Below the pieces are notes generated by a model. The model had not been told where the DNA came from and did no database searches. It saw only the letters and a list, made by a program, of their open reading frames with translations. Below are positions 54,659 through 61,800 of a stretch of 64,000 nucleotides of DNA, in pieces (positions within the stretch are counted from its first letter, which is position 1; every line of letters begins with the position of its first letter). A program made the position numbers and the translations under genes. This DNA comes from SAR202 cluster bacterium (GTDB lineage: Bacteria > Chloroflexota > Dehalococcoidia > Lucifugimonadales > UBA3495): the NCBI GenBank assembly GCA_013204585.1, contig JABMNL010000038.1:21498-85497 (forward strand), given 5' to 3'.

Positions 54659-54987
54659 CCTTTGTTCTCCGAACTGGCGGCCGTATCAACGGGCTCGTCG
54701 GGCTCGTCGGCGTCTTCTGGCGGCGTTTCCGGCCGCATGGGTACTCCAGGGGCCGTGTCCGATGAGGCCGTATCCACCGAAGCTTCTTGTCTCCGGGTTG
54801 GTGTCGTGCCTAATTGCTCCGCCTCAACGGAAACGGCTTTGGTCACGTCGTCCATTGTCCGGCGCAAATCACCCAGCAATTTCCCAGCGCTGCGGGCCAT
54901 GTCGATGGAACGGCTAGGGCCGAGAACCAAGAACGCCACCAGCATGATTACGCCAATCTCGGGGACGCCCATGCCCATAAAGTTCAT
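54655..54987 (-). CDS. tatB: TatB/TatA-like translocase protein
   Basis: A 110-aa protein beginning MNFMGMGVPEIGVIMLVAFL, with VLGPSRSIDMARSAGKLLGD as the conserved G-P hinge and amphipathic helix, then an acidic, Ser/Pro-rich tail (PETPPEDADEPDEPVD). The longer tail, polar start and pairing with tatC argue for TatB rather than TatA. ATG 54987 overlaps the stop of the upstream fusion gene by four bases (ATGA), which fixes the start; the track's 55092 is inside that gene. Confidence 0.87.
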   Translation of the reverse strand: MNFMGMGVPEIGVIMLVAFLVLGPSRSIDMARSAGKLLGDLRRTMDDVTKAVSVEAEQLGTTPTRRQEASVDTASSDTAPGVPMRPETPPEDADEPDEPVDTAASSENKG

Positions 54988-56903
54988 CGGCTTTTTTCTC
55001 CGGTACCAATACCCGTCCCGCTGCCAGTCCCGCTCCCCGTACCGCTGATTAAACAGTCTTCGCCGCATCCTAAATCGCTGGGCACGGTCCAAACCTGGGG
55101 AGGTTGGTAGCCGAGTTCCTCCAGCATCTCCAGCAGGCGGCAGACCGGCAGGCCGACGATGTTGTTGTAGCAGCCTTGCCAGTCGCTGGCAGGCCGGAGT
55201 TCGGGGTCCTGAACGGCGTAGGCCCCGGCTTTGTCCCTGGGGACGCCCGAGGCGATGGACGCCTCGATTTCCTGGTCGGTTAGGTCACGTAGGGTAATCT
55301 CGCTGGTCATGGTGTCGCTAACAGTGCGGCCCGACGCCGCGTCCACCACCGTAAGTCCGGTTGAAACATGGTGGGTGGTGCCGCTCAACATCCGCAGCAT
55401 TCGGCGCGCATCGTCGTCGTCCACGGGCTTGCCGACGGCTTGGCCATCGAATACCACCGTGCTGTCGGCCCCGATGACCAATCCCGAATCCATGCCCTCG
55501 GCAACGGCCTGGGCCTTCTCCTTGGAGAGCCGCTGGACCATTTCCTGGGGAGTTTCGCCAGCTATCGGCTCTTCGGGTAGGTCGGCTGGCTTAATGCTGT
55601 ATTTCAGTCCCAAAGCGTCCATCAGTTCGCGCCTGCGGGGGGACGCCGATGCCAACGTCAGACTTTTGAAATCAGTGTTGAGCGAAAGTAGGGCCACGCA
55701 TTCGACATGGTGGGTCTGGGGGAACATGTCCAGCGGCACAACCTCCTCTAGCCGGTAGCCACCTTGGCACAGAATTTTCAGGTCGCGCCCCAGGGTTTCG
55801 GCGTCACAGGAAACGTAGGCCAGTCTCGGCGGGGCCATTTCAACCAGGCTTTCTAGGGCGCGAGGCTGGCAGCCGGAGCGGGGCGGGTCCAACACCACCA
55901 CGTCGGGCTTCTGATTTAGGTTTTTCAGGACGTCTTCGGTACGACCGAGCACAAAGTCCAGGTTCTTTAGCCCAGCGGCGTTCTGCTTGGCGTCGGCCAC
56001 CGCTGCGGAAGACTCCTCCACCGCGATGACCTGCTTAACCGATGGAGCCAGCAGGATGGCAAAGGTGCCGACGCCGGTGTAGGCGTCTAGCAGCACGTCA
56101 TCGGGGCCAAGTTGCAGGCGGTCGCGCATCACATGGGCGGCGGCGGCGGCCTGTTCCACGTTTACTTGGAAGAAAGAGGGCGACGACACCAAGAAGTCAT
56201 GGCCGTCCACCGACTCGGTGTACCGCTTTTGTCCCGTGGTGACGGTAATTTCGGGGTGCACAAGATAGGGCTGGATTAGGTAATCGCCAGTAATTCCGCC
56301 AGAAATCTCGTCTGTTATAGCCACGTTTTTTGCGGCCCTAATGGAAAGCTGAGTAGTCTCGGCGCAATGGCCTTGCAGGTCGTCCAGCAGTGTGTTGACG
56401 CCGTCGTGCATTATCAGGCATTTGTCGATGCGCACAAACTGTCGTGTCTCGCGGTTAACGAACCCCAGCGCACCCTCTCGTTTGATGGTAAAACGGGCGT
56501 GGTTGCGGTAACCGTATTGATTGGGAGAAGGTCGTACTTCAGAAACTGGCGGATTTTGGAATCCGCCAACACGCTCGAGGGCGTCGATTACTTTCTCGCG
56601 CTTGGTCTTGATCTGGACATCGTAGGAAAGGTGCTGCCATTGGCACCCGCTGCACTCGCCGTAGTAGGGACAGGGAGGCTCAACACGGTCGGGAGACGCC
56701 TCTAGCACCGCCACCACCTTGGCGGAGACGTACTTGCGGTGGACCTTCACGACCTCGGCCACCACGGTTTCGCCGGGGATGCCGCCAGACACGAACACGT
56801 TTTGTCCGTCAAAGTCGGCCATAGCCTCGCCTAGTCGCCCCCACGACGTTAACGAAAGGGTGACCCGGTCGCCTTGCTGGGTAATGCGTTCGGCTATTTC
56901 CAT
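54984..56903 (-). CDS. RlmD-type rRNA uracil methyltransferase fused to Maf pyrophosphatase
   Basis: A 639-aa fusion from ATG 56903 (MEIAERITQQGDRVTLSLTS). Residues about 1-65 form a TRAM domain. Cys residues PPCPYYGECSGCQWQH bind [4Fe-4S] as in RlmD/RumA. The SAM domain has LLDAYTGVGTFAILLA, LDPPRSGCQPRAL and the catalytic Cys in LAYVSCDAETL. From about 410 a full Maf domain follows: LASASPRRRELMDALGLKYS, IGADSTVVFDGQ and RDKAGAYAVQ. RlmD makes m5U in 23S rRNA; Maf hydrolyses non-canonical or modified NTPs. The C-terminus ends in a SGTGSGTGSGTG tail. The gene is chained to tatB by an ATGA overlap. No strong ribosome site is seen at 56903; the track start is 57005. Confidence 0.87.
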   Translation of the reverse strand: MEIAERITQQGDRVTLSLTSWGRLGEAMADFDGQNVFVSGGIPGETVVAEVVKVHRKYVSAKVVAVLEASPDRVEPPCPYYGECSGCQWQHLSYDVQIKTKREKVIDALERVGGFQNPPVSEVRPSPNQYGYRNHARFTIKREGALGFVNRETRQFVRIDKCLIMHDGVNTLLDDLQGHCAETTQLSIRAAKNVAITDEISGGITGDYLIQPYLVHPEITVTTGQKRYTESVDGHDFLVSSPSFFQVNVEQAAAAAHVMRDRLQLGPDDVLLDAYTGVGTFAILLAPSVKQVIAVEESSAAVADAKQNAAGLKNLDFVLGRTEDVLKNLNQKPDVVVLDPPRSGCQPRALESLVEMAPPRLAYVSCDAETLGRDLKILCQGGYRLEEVVPLDMFPQTHHVECVALLSLNTDFKSLTLASASPRRRELMDALGLKYSIKPADLPEEPIAGETPQEMVQRLSKEKAQAVAEGMDSGLVIGADSTVVFDGQAVGKPVDDDDARRMLRMLSGTTHHVSTGLTVVDAASGRTVSDTMTSEITLRDLTDQEIEASIASGVPRDKAGAYAVQDPELRPASDWQGCYNNIVGLPVCRLLEMLEELGYQPPQVWTVPSDLGCGEDCLISGTGSGTGSGTGIGTGEKSR

Positions 56904-57296
56904 TGGTTCGTGACTACTATAATTCCCCGCTAAAAATCCCCGGTAAATATCGGGCCGAGTAATGGACTCGGCTACCGCTATAGACTGGTAACTACTATAA
57001 TTCAAGCTAGGTGATAAACCAAGAAGGGACGGCCTTTACACAGGCTCGTACCACGCCTAGCATCGCCAGCGTAAGGCTACCCGCATAAATTCGTAGCTGG
57101 CCAATTTAGTATCAGGTGTAATCGGGACTTCGGACGGTTGACCTTGCCGTATGCGCCCATTAAACTGATTCGGAGCCAACACCCGCGCCTGAACCTTTGG
57201 ACCAGGGTTTAAAGCGCCTCGGAAGAACCCCAAAGTTACCAACCGCATCTAAGTTATTGCGCAACCAAAATTGCGTGAAAATTCCGGAGGATTAAC

Positions 57297-57626
57297 ATGG
57301 CAGAACCAATAGAAGTAAACGACGATACTTGGGAAGAACTGGTACTAAACTCGAAGACACCGGTCATGGTGGACTTTTGGGCCGAGTGGTGTGGTCCCTG
57401 CAAAATGATTGCCCCTGCGGTCCACGATATGGCCGTAGATTATGACGGTAAGATGGTTGTCGCCAAGCTAGACGTGGACGCTAGCCCCAAAGTGGCCATG
57501 CAATACAGCGTACGCAGCATCCCGGCCTTGATCTTCTTCAAGGGCGGACAGCCCGTCGACCAAATCATCGGCGCAGTGCCCAAGGGCGCGCTGAAGAAAA
57601 AGGTCGACTCCGTACTAGAAAGCTAG
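57297..57626 (+). CDS. trxA: Thioredoxin
   Basis: A 109-aa thioredoxin with canonical active site VDFWAEWCGPCKMIAP and the cis-Pro loop YSVRSIPALIFFKGG. It is a cytoplasmic disulfide reductant. GGAGG six bases upstream of ATG. The 290 bases before it (57006-57296) hold no gene. A strong terminator follows and then tRNA-Sec. It uses ordinary Cys-Gly-Pro-Cys, not Sec. Confidence 0.95.
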   Translation: MAEPIEVNDDTWEELVLNSKTPVMVDFWAEWCGPCKMIAPAVHDMAVDYDGKMVVAKLDVDASPKVAMQYSVRSIPALIFFKGGQPVDQIIGAVPKGALKKKVDSVLES

Positions 57627-57650
57627 TCCCGTCGGGGAACAGGTGTTAAT

Positions 57651-57680
57651 AAAGACGCCGCCGCCCGGCGGCGTCTTTTA
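57651..57680 (+). terminator. Terminator of trxA
   Basis: AAAGACGCCGCC pairs with GGCGGCGTCTTT around GCCC, followed by TTATTT. Confidence 0.93.
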
Positions 57681-57717
57681 TTTGCGATAATCCCGTGTCG
57701 CTAAAGCGGACGCACAT

Positions 57718-57814
57718 GGGAGTGGATGGGGCCCGGTGGCTCTTGCGGACTTCAAATCCGTTATGCCTCGTGACGAGCGGGGTAGGTGGGTTCGACTCCC
57801 TCGCACTCCCGCCA
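57718..57814 (+). tRNA. selC: tRNA-Sec (anticodon TCA)
   Basis: About 97 bases including CCA, much longer than ordinary tRNAs. The acceptor GGGAGTG pairs with CACTCCC; an extended eighth position is present, as in bacterial tRNA-Sec. The D-arm is GGGCC-CGGT-GGCTC. The anticodon arm is GCGGA-CTTCAAA-TCCGT, with anticodon TCA reading UGA. The variable arm is long (GCCTCGTGACGAGCGGGG region). The T-arm is GGGTTCGACTCCC and the end is GCCA. It matches the known bacterial selC layout. It implies that the host inserts selenocysteine at UGA, consistent with two TGA-interrupted genes in this window. Confidence 0.93.
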
Positions 57815-57826
57815 GACAAAATCTAG

Positions 57827-57871
57827 GCATAAAACAAGGCCCTGGAACTCTTCCAGGGCCTTGTTTTATGC
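57827..57871. terminator. 21-bp perfect hairpin after tRNA-Sec
   Basis: GCATAAAACAAGGCCCTGGAA pairs exactly with the following TTCCAGGGCCTTGTTTTATGC around CTC. It contains a T-run on the descending arm and would terminate selC. Confidence 0.88.
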
Positions 57872-58115
57872 GGGTGGCCGGAGTGGTGATTTGGGGCCGA
57901 TGTGCACAGGGCGTGCCAAGACCCAAAAACAGGTGGTAAGCTAGAATTTAATGCATTCGAGTCTTGCTGAAGGCATAGCGTCAGCCGAAATGGAGAATCT
58001 CGGATAATATGTCATCCCTGACTATAGTGGCAGTCCGCTTCCGGTAACCCCATCCGGCTTAAACCTGGGGATGCCTGGGGGCGTTAGAACATTCACATTC
58101 AAAGGAGCAAAAGTA

Positions 58116-58223
58116 ATGGGTGAAAAGAATGGTAAAAAAAATAAATCCCAAAAAGAAAAACAGACCGCTGCAACGCATACGCTAAAGGAAAAACGTAAAT
58201 TGAAAAAAGAGAAGTCGCTCTAA
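58116..58223 (+). CDS. Lysine-rich 35-aa peptide
   Basis: Too short for the ORF track. ATG 58116 has AAAGGAG upstream, and the product is MGEKNGKKNKSQKEKQTAAT then a second basic run, with about a third Lys. Similar tiny basic proteins occur in phage and island DNA and may bind nucleic acid; this is speculation. It lies just inside the tRNA-Sec island. Confidence 0.5.
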   Translation: MGEKNGKKNKSQKEKQTAATHTLKEKRKLKKEKSL

Positions 58224-58306
58224 GGAGCTTTCACTACGCGGACGAGGGAACGAGTCTGTTGTTCGGTGGGGCCAAGTGGTGTCGCTGGGAATGCCGTCGG
58301 TATGGC

Positions 58307-58888
58307 TTAAGACGTACCCGCTTTCTCCAGCAACGCCAGGGCCAACTCTGCCGTTTTAGTGGTGTCATAAAGGGCATCGTGGGCCAGGCCACGATCAAAT
58401 GGTACTCCGTAATAATCACACGCTTCACCTAAACCCAGGTATTCCGTGAGACCCAACCTCGCTCGCGGAAGATGGCCCAGGCTACGCACGTCAATCACCT
58501 TGAAGGTGAACGGTACAACTCTGTCAATACGCCTGAATGCATCTTGGAGAAACTTGGTCTCGAAGTCCGCACCCCAAGCGGCGAGTACTGTTTCGTTCCA
58601 ATTCACCCCACGGCCAAAGTCTTCCAATGCCAGCTTGGCCGAAATCCCCTCGGCTTGAAGCTTTTCAATGGTTAGCCCGTTCACTTTCATTGCCGCCTGA
58701 TCTCGCTGATCCCACCGCGTGGGTAGGATGTACTCGGACATCGTCAGGCCGGGAATTATGGTTTTCTCTACGGTGTCTATTACTACCCGGGCAATCTGGA
58801 TGATTTCATGCCTCTCAGGTTCAAGACCGGTGCACTCTAAGTCAGTAACACACCAATATCTAGCATTTGTCGGTTTATATGTGACCAC
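58307..58888 (-). CDS. DEDDh 3'-5' exonuclease
   Basis: A 193-aa exonuclease of the DnaQ/RNase T (Exonuc_X-T) class. ExoI motif WCVTDLECTGLEP gives D-x-E. The ExoII region AWGADFETKFLQDAF contributes an Asp. ExoIII is RGLAHDALYDTTKTAEL with the H-x4-D signature. It is a stand-alone domain without polymerase or helicase parts and may act on RNA or on DNA ends. It lies between intact tRNA-Sec and its 3'-half copy, so it is likely island cargo. The start ATG 58888 (MVTYKPTNARYW) has AGGGAC upstream. Confidence 0.85.
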   Translation of the reverse strand: MVTYKPTNARYWCVTDLECTGLEPERHEIIQIARVVIDTVEKTIIPGLTMSEYILPTRWDQRDQAAMKVNGLTIEKLQAEGISAKLALEDFGRGVNWNETVLAAWGADFETKFLQDAFRRIDRVVPFTFKVIDVRSLGHLPRARLGLTEYLGLGEACDYYGVPFDRGLAHDALYDTTKTAELALALLEKAGTS

Positions 58889-59169
58889 GCGTTAAAGTCC
58901 CTCAAGGCCGAGTCAAAGGCTCCAATCGATTTATAACACACTTAGCTTTGATTGTTCTCAGTTAATTTCATATATATCGTCAGTGCCGCCTGATCTTTCC
59001 TGTTGGCCGGTCCCTCGAGTTCGACCTTTTATTGGGCCGTGGGCAACTATTTTTTCTGGCTCCAGAATGTGCACGTTCGTTGCAACTTCGATTGTGTTGG
59101 CGGGTGCTTTTAGCTTCAACCAGAGAACGGTACAACATCGTCCGCCACTCCTAAACACGGTTTATAAGT

Positions 59170-59236
59170 GACTTCGAATCCGTCATACCTCGTGACGAGC
59201 GGGGTCGGTCGGTTCGACTCCCTCGCACTCCCGCCA
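59170..59236 (+). pseudogene. 3'-half copy of tRNA-Sec with anticodon TCG
   Basis: Sixty-seven bases match tRNA-Sec from the anticodon loop (GACTTC) to CCA with five differences. One changes the anticodon from TCA to TCG. The 5' half is absent, so it cannot be a functional tRNA. The downstream flank (TTTAGGCACGAAAAGG, then a hairpin AGACCCC..GGGGTCT) also parallels the intact gene. It is best read as the distal attachment site of an element integrated at selC. Confidence 0.85.
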
Positions 59237-59602
59237 GCATTTTTTAGGCACGAAAAGGTGTTTTTGAGACCCCTGCTCTGGAAACAGATGTTGGGGTCTT
59301 TTGGTTTTTGCCAATATGCCCACGGATTGTCCACCAACTATTTCTGAGGCCGGTTCGCTCGGCACAAAAATCCAATCGGTATGATTCGGCAGGTATTTAT
59401 ATTATCCCAAGTCACCTGTCGTACCGTATCAAACCGCGTGACGCATAATTTCGCTTTGATTTAGTTAGTCTGTAGTCATTGACTGATGCATCTTAGTATC
59501 CAGTGGCATTCCGAAGCTGTAAGATTCGGGCTAGAAATCAAACTGCCGATACGAGTATACTTCCTAACTAAATTGATAATTGCGCGAGGGTGCTCAGAAT
59601 AA
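59237..59602. other. Spacer after the tRNA-Sec copy
   Basis: Contains a terminator-like hairpin near 59257-59304 (AGACCCC..GGGGTCT, then TTTTGG). Otherwise AT-rich, with no supported gene on either strand. Confidence 0.45.
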
Positions 59603-60037
59603 ATGACAACTTTCTTGGTTCTATCTCGACGATATTGGTTTATCGCTCTTGCTTCCCTGTTAGTCATCAGTTTCGGGGCCTGTGCTGCTCAAAATACTGG
59701 GAATTCTAATAATTCGTCGTCTTCATCTAAGCAGGGGTCTGCTGAGACCTCGGTTTCAGTTAATTGGTACGAGGGTGGAACCTTGCACCGGGCCACGGTA
59801 TCTTCATGGAGAAGCGCAACCTATGGTAACAAATTGGCAACTGCAGCAGACTTTTTGACGGCTACCCTTTGGAAGGGACAACTTAAATCTCCTGACGATT
59901 TCGATAGGTTGAAATTAAAAGCAACAATGCTAGTTGCAGCGATTGATGATGTGGCAACGGTAGAACTAACCGCTTCGTTAGACGTCGCCGAAATCGCGTC
60001 GGGCATATTTCTATTAGGAAATGACCTCGGACCATAA
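59603..60037 (+). CDS. Putative lipoprotein, island gene
   Basis: A 144-aa protein with a signal sequence (SRRYWFIALASLLVISFGAC). The lipobox Cys lies at about residue 27, followed by a Ser/Asn-rich linker (NSNNSSSSSKQGS) and a ~95-residue globular part (VSVNWYEGGTLHRATVSSWR). Low GC compared with core genes. No family recognised. Domain layout suggests a membrane-anchored extracytoplasmic protein, possibly an exclusion or accessory factor of the element. Confidence 0.6.
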   Translation: MTTFLVLSRRYWFIALASLLVISFGACAAQNTGNSNNSSSSSKQGSAETSVSVNWYEGGTLHRATVSSWRSATYGNKLATAADFLTATLWKGQLKSPDDFDRLKLKATMLVAAIDDVATVELTASLDVAEIASGIFLLGNDLGP

Positions 60038-60138
60038 CACTTGTCGATGAATATCGGTGAGCCAGATTGGTCTCCTCTCGGATTGCACGTTAAATAAACG
60101 CGTCAGAAGGCCTTTAGTGTAAACATGGGGTAGGGGAG

Positions 60139-60528
60139 TTGGTTTTCGATTTGTTCGGTCCGGTCCGGGGAAGTTCTAGGCCCAGTAAAGCTGAAAAGGA
60201 CGCTCTCAGCGCGAAACAAAAGGACCGCTGCAATTACTGCGGGAAACGCGGGTTGGCGTACTTGGAAGTCGACCACAAGAATCCTGTGGAGAGAGGTGGT
60301 TCGAATGGAATCGCCAACAAACAGTTGCTATACGGTCCGTGTAACAAAAGGAAAGGGGCCATGACAGATGGGGAGTTTCGCCGACGGTACAAGCTACCAG
60401 GTGTACGAAGTGTAGGCGGCCCCCCGGCCAGAACCATTCCGCAGTCGTACTTTGAAGAAATCAGCAAGGCCGTTGGCAAACGGAAAGCTACAGCTCGGAA
60501 GAAAGCAGCAGATGATTGGTGGTGGTGA
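60139..60528 (+). CDS. HNH endonuclease
   Basis: A 129-aa protein with DRCNYCGKRGLAYLEVDHKN and LLYGPCNKRKG. It shows CxxC, the V-D-H catalytic pair and a Cys/His-Asn C-terminal part of HNH/McrA-type zinc-stabilised nucleases. C-terminal basic tail (KRKATARKKAADD) may bind DNA. The TTG start is uncertain, since the purine-rich GGGGAG abuts it. Such nucleases occur as restriction, homing or phage packaging factors; no terminase is near. Confidence 0.82.
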   Translation: MVFDLFGPVRGSSRPSKAEKDALSAKQKDRCNYCGKRGLAYLEVDHKNPVERGGSNGIANKQLLYGPCNKRKGAMTDGEFRRRYKLPGVRSVGGPPARTIPQSYFEEISKAVGKRKATARKKAADDWWW

Positions 60529-60608
60529 TGTTTACCGTGTGGCCTTGAGAGACGGTATTCCGAGCCAGACCCGCACAAAATTGACTAGTGTGACGTTAGG
60601 TGTGAACG

Positions 60609-61190
60609 ATGAGACGATTCCACACTAGGGTTCCAGTAAATTTCAATATGGCGGCCTCGGTCGCTGTTACCACGCTCCTTGTTCTCCTTTCCATTGTGTT
60701 GATTTGGCTAATCAAATGGGGTGACTGCAACCTCCACGAATCGGGCCATTACGTAGTAGGCCGTTTACTCGGAATCCCTATCGCCGATATTGATTGGTGC
60801 GGCCCAAGGTCGTTGAAAGGTGAGGTCATCCCGAAAATCAGCGAGAATTCGGTCCGATTTAGTTTGTTCTATTTTTCTGGGGGCTTGATTTCGGGTGCAG
60901 GATTACTAGCCATCAATTTATTTATATTCGCTAATGTGAACAAGGAGACCCGGAGTCTAATCTGGCTCTTCTTCGGACTTCTCATTACTATCATTGCGAC
61001 GACCGAGCTCTTCTTAGGGCTCTTTGAAGGCATTGACCATGTTGCCTACCAACAAAGTGGAGGCAAGCCCGCTCTCTGGGCGATTCCCATAATTGTCGGC
61101 ATTGCGCTCCACGGGTTGACCATAAGGAATACGACATGGGGTAGGTACTTCAAGTACTTGTTCAGGAAACGTAATACCTCCGAGCCATGA
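60609..61190 (+). CDS. Membrane protein with HExxH motif (M50-like)
   Basis: A 193-aa protein with about four hydrophobic segments (about 18-36, 92-108, 118-138, 158-172). After the first helix is CNLHESGHYVVGRLLGIP, an H-E-x-x-H zinc-protease motif in the place expected for M50/SpoIVFB-like or M48-like membrane proteases, followed by GIPIADIDWCGP. The usual distal N-P-D-G Asp motif is not obvious. It may therefore be a degenerate or divergent member. Island neighbour of HNH and GIY-YIG proteins. Confidence 0.55.
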   Translation: MRRFHTRVPVNFNMAASVAVTTLLVLLSIVLIWLIKWGDCNLHESGHYVVGRLLGIPIADIDWCGPRSLKGEVIPKISENSVRFSLFYFSGGLISGAGLLAINLFIFANVNKETRSLIWLFFGLLITIIATTELFLGLFEGIDHVAYQQSGGKPALWAIPIIVGIALHGLTIRNTTWGRYFKYLFRKRNTSEP

Positions 61191-61223
61191 ACAGCCAGGA
61201 CACCAGAAGAGGAGAATTTGGAG

Positions 61224-61778
61224 ATGGTTGAAGAGTCTCATTGCGCTAAAATCCATTGCGATAAACCGGGTACCTACGCCAAACCCCTCTGCTACGAGCA
61301 TTGGAGAGACTTCGACCGCTTCTACATCCACGAATGCGACCGGTGTCATCGGTTCCACGAGATGGTAGGAGAATTCAACGAAGAGGACGAACCCCAGTTG
61401 TGTTTCGACTGTAACCGGGGAGATGCCGTTGAGGTCGTAGCGCATGGTCCGGTAGAACACGAAACGCGTTACCTATACATTCTTAGGCTCAATAATGGCA
61501 AATTCTACGCGGGTCAAACCGATGACTTGGAAATGCGCCTACGAGAACACCAAGATGGTTCGAGTAGGTCGACTGCCGGGAAAGCTGGCAAGCTTGTATG
61601 GTTTGAGCGTTGGTATGGCAACAAGAAAGAATTAGACGCCGAAGAACGAGAGTTAAATAGGGACGCGGTCAGAGCACCATGGTCGATTAGCCGGATGGTG
61701 ATTGAGTGGCAGCGACCATTGCGTCTAGTGGACTTGAATGAGCTATCCGTCGCGCCGCCTGGTCCAACCACAAATTAG
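61224..61778 (+). CDS. Zinc-knuckle plus GIY-YIG nuclease-domain protein
   Basis: A 184-aa protein. The N-terminal ~75 residues are Cys/His-rich (HCAKIHCDKPG, HECDRCHRFHEM, LCFDC) and probably bind two zincs. The GIY-YIG-type core follows: RYLYILRLNNGKFYAGQTDD and LEMRLREHQDGSS (catalytic Arg/His region), then a Glu in AEERELNRD. Such stand-alone domains resemble the UvrC/SLX1-like nucleases. ATG 61224 is favoured, with AGGAG nine bases before. It ends 22 bases from the convergent rhodanese selenoprotein gene. Confidence 0.8.
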   Translation: MVEESHCAKIHCDKPGTYAKPLCYEHWRDFDRFYIHECDRCHRFHEMVGEFNEEDEPQLCFDCNRGDAVEVVAHGPVEHETRYLYILRLNNGKFYAGQTDDLEMRLREHQDGSSRSTAGKAGKLVWFERWYGNKKELDAEERELNRDAVRAPWSISRMVIEWQRPLRLVDLNELSVAPPGPTTN

Positions 61779-61800
61779 TTATCCGCCCCTCCACTTTTGG

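Noticed and set aside
57297-57626. Thioredoxin as a third selenoprotein
   Set aside because: The active site is ordinary WCGPC with no TGA.
57678-57939. ORFs over tRNA-Sec on both strands
   Set aside because: They lie across a clear tRNA gene and its terminator.
59170-59236. Functional tRNA-Arg(TCG) or second tRNA-Sec
   Set aside because: The 5' acceptor strand, D-arm and half the anticodon stem are absent upstream, so no cloverleaf can form.
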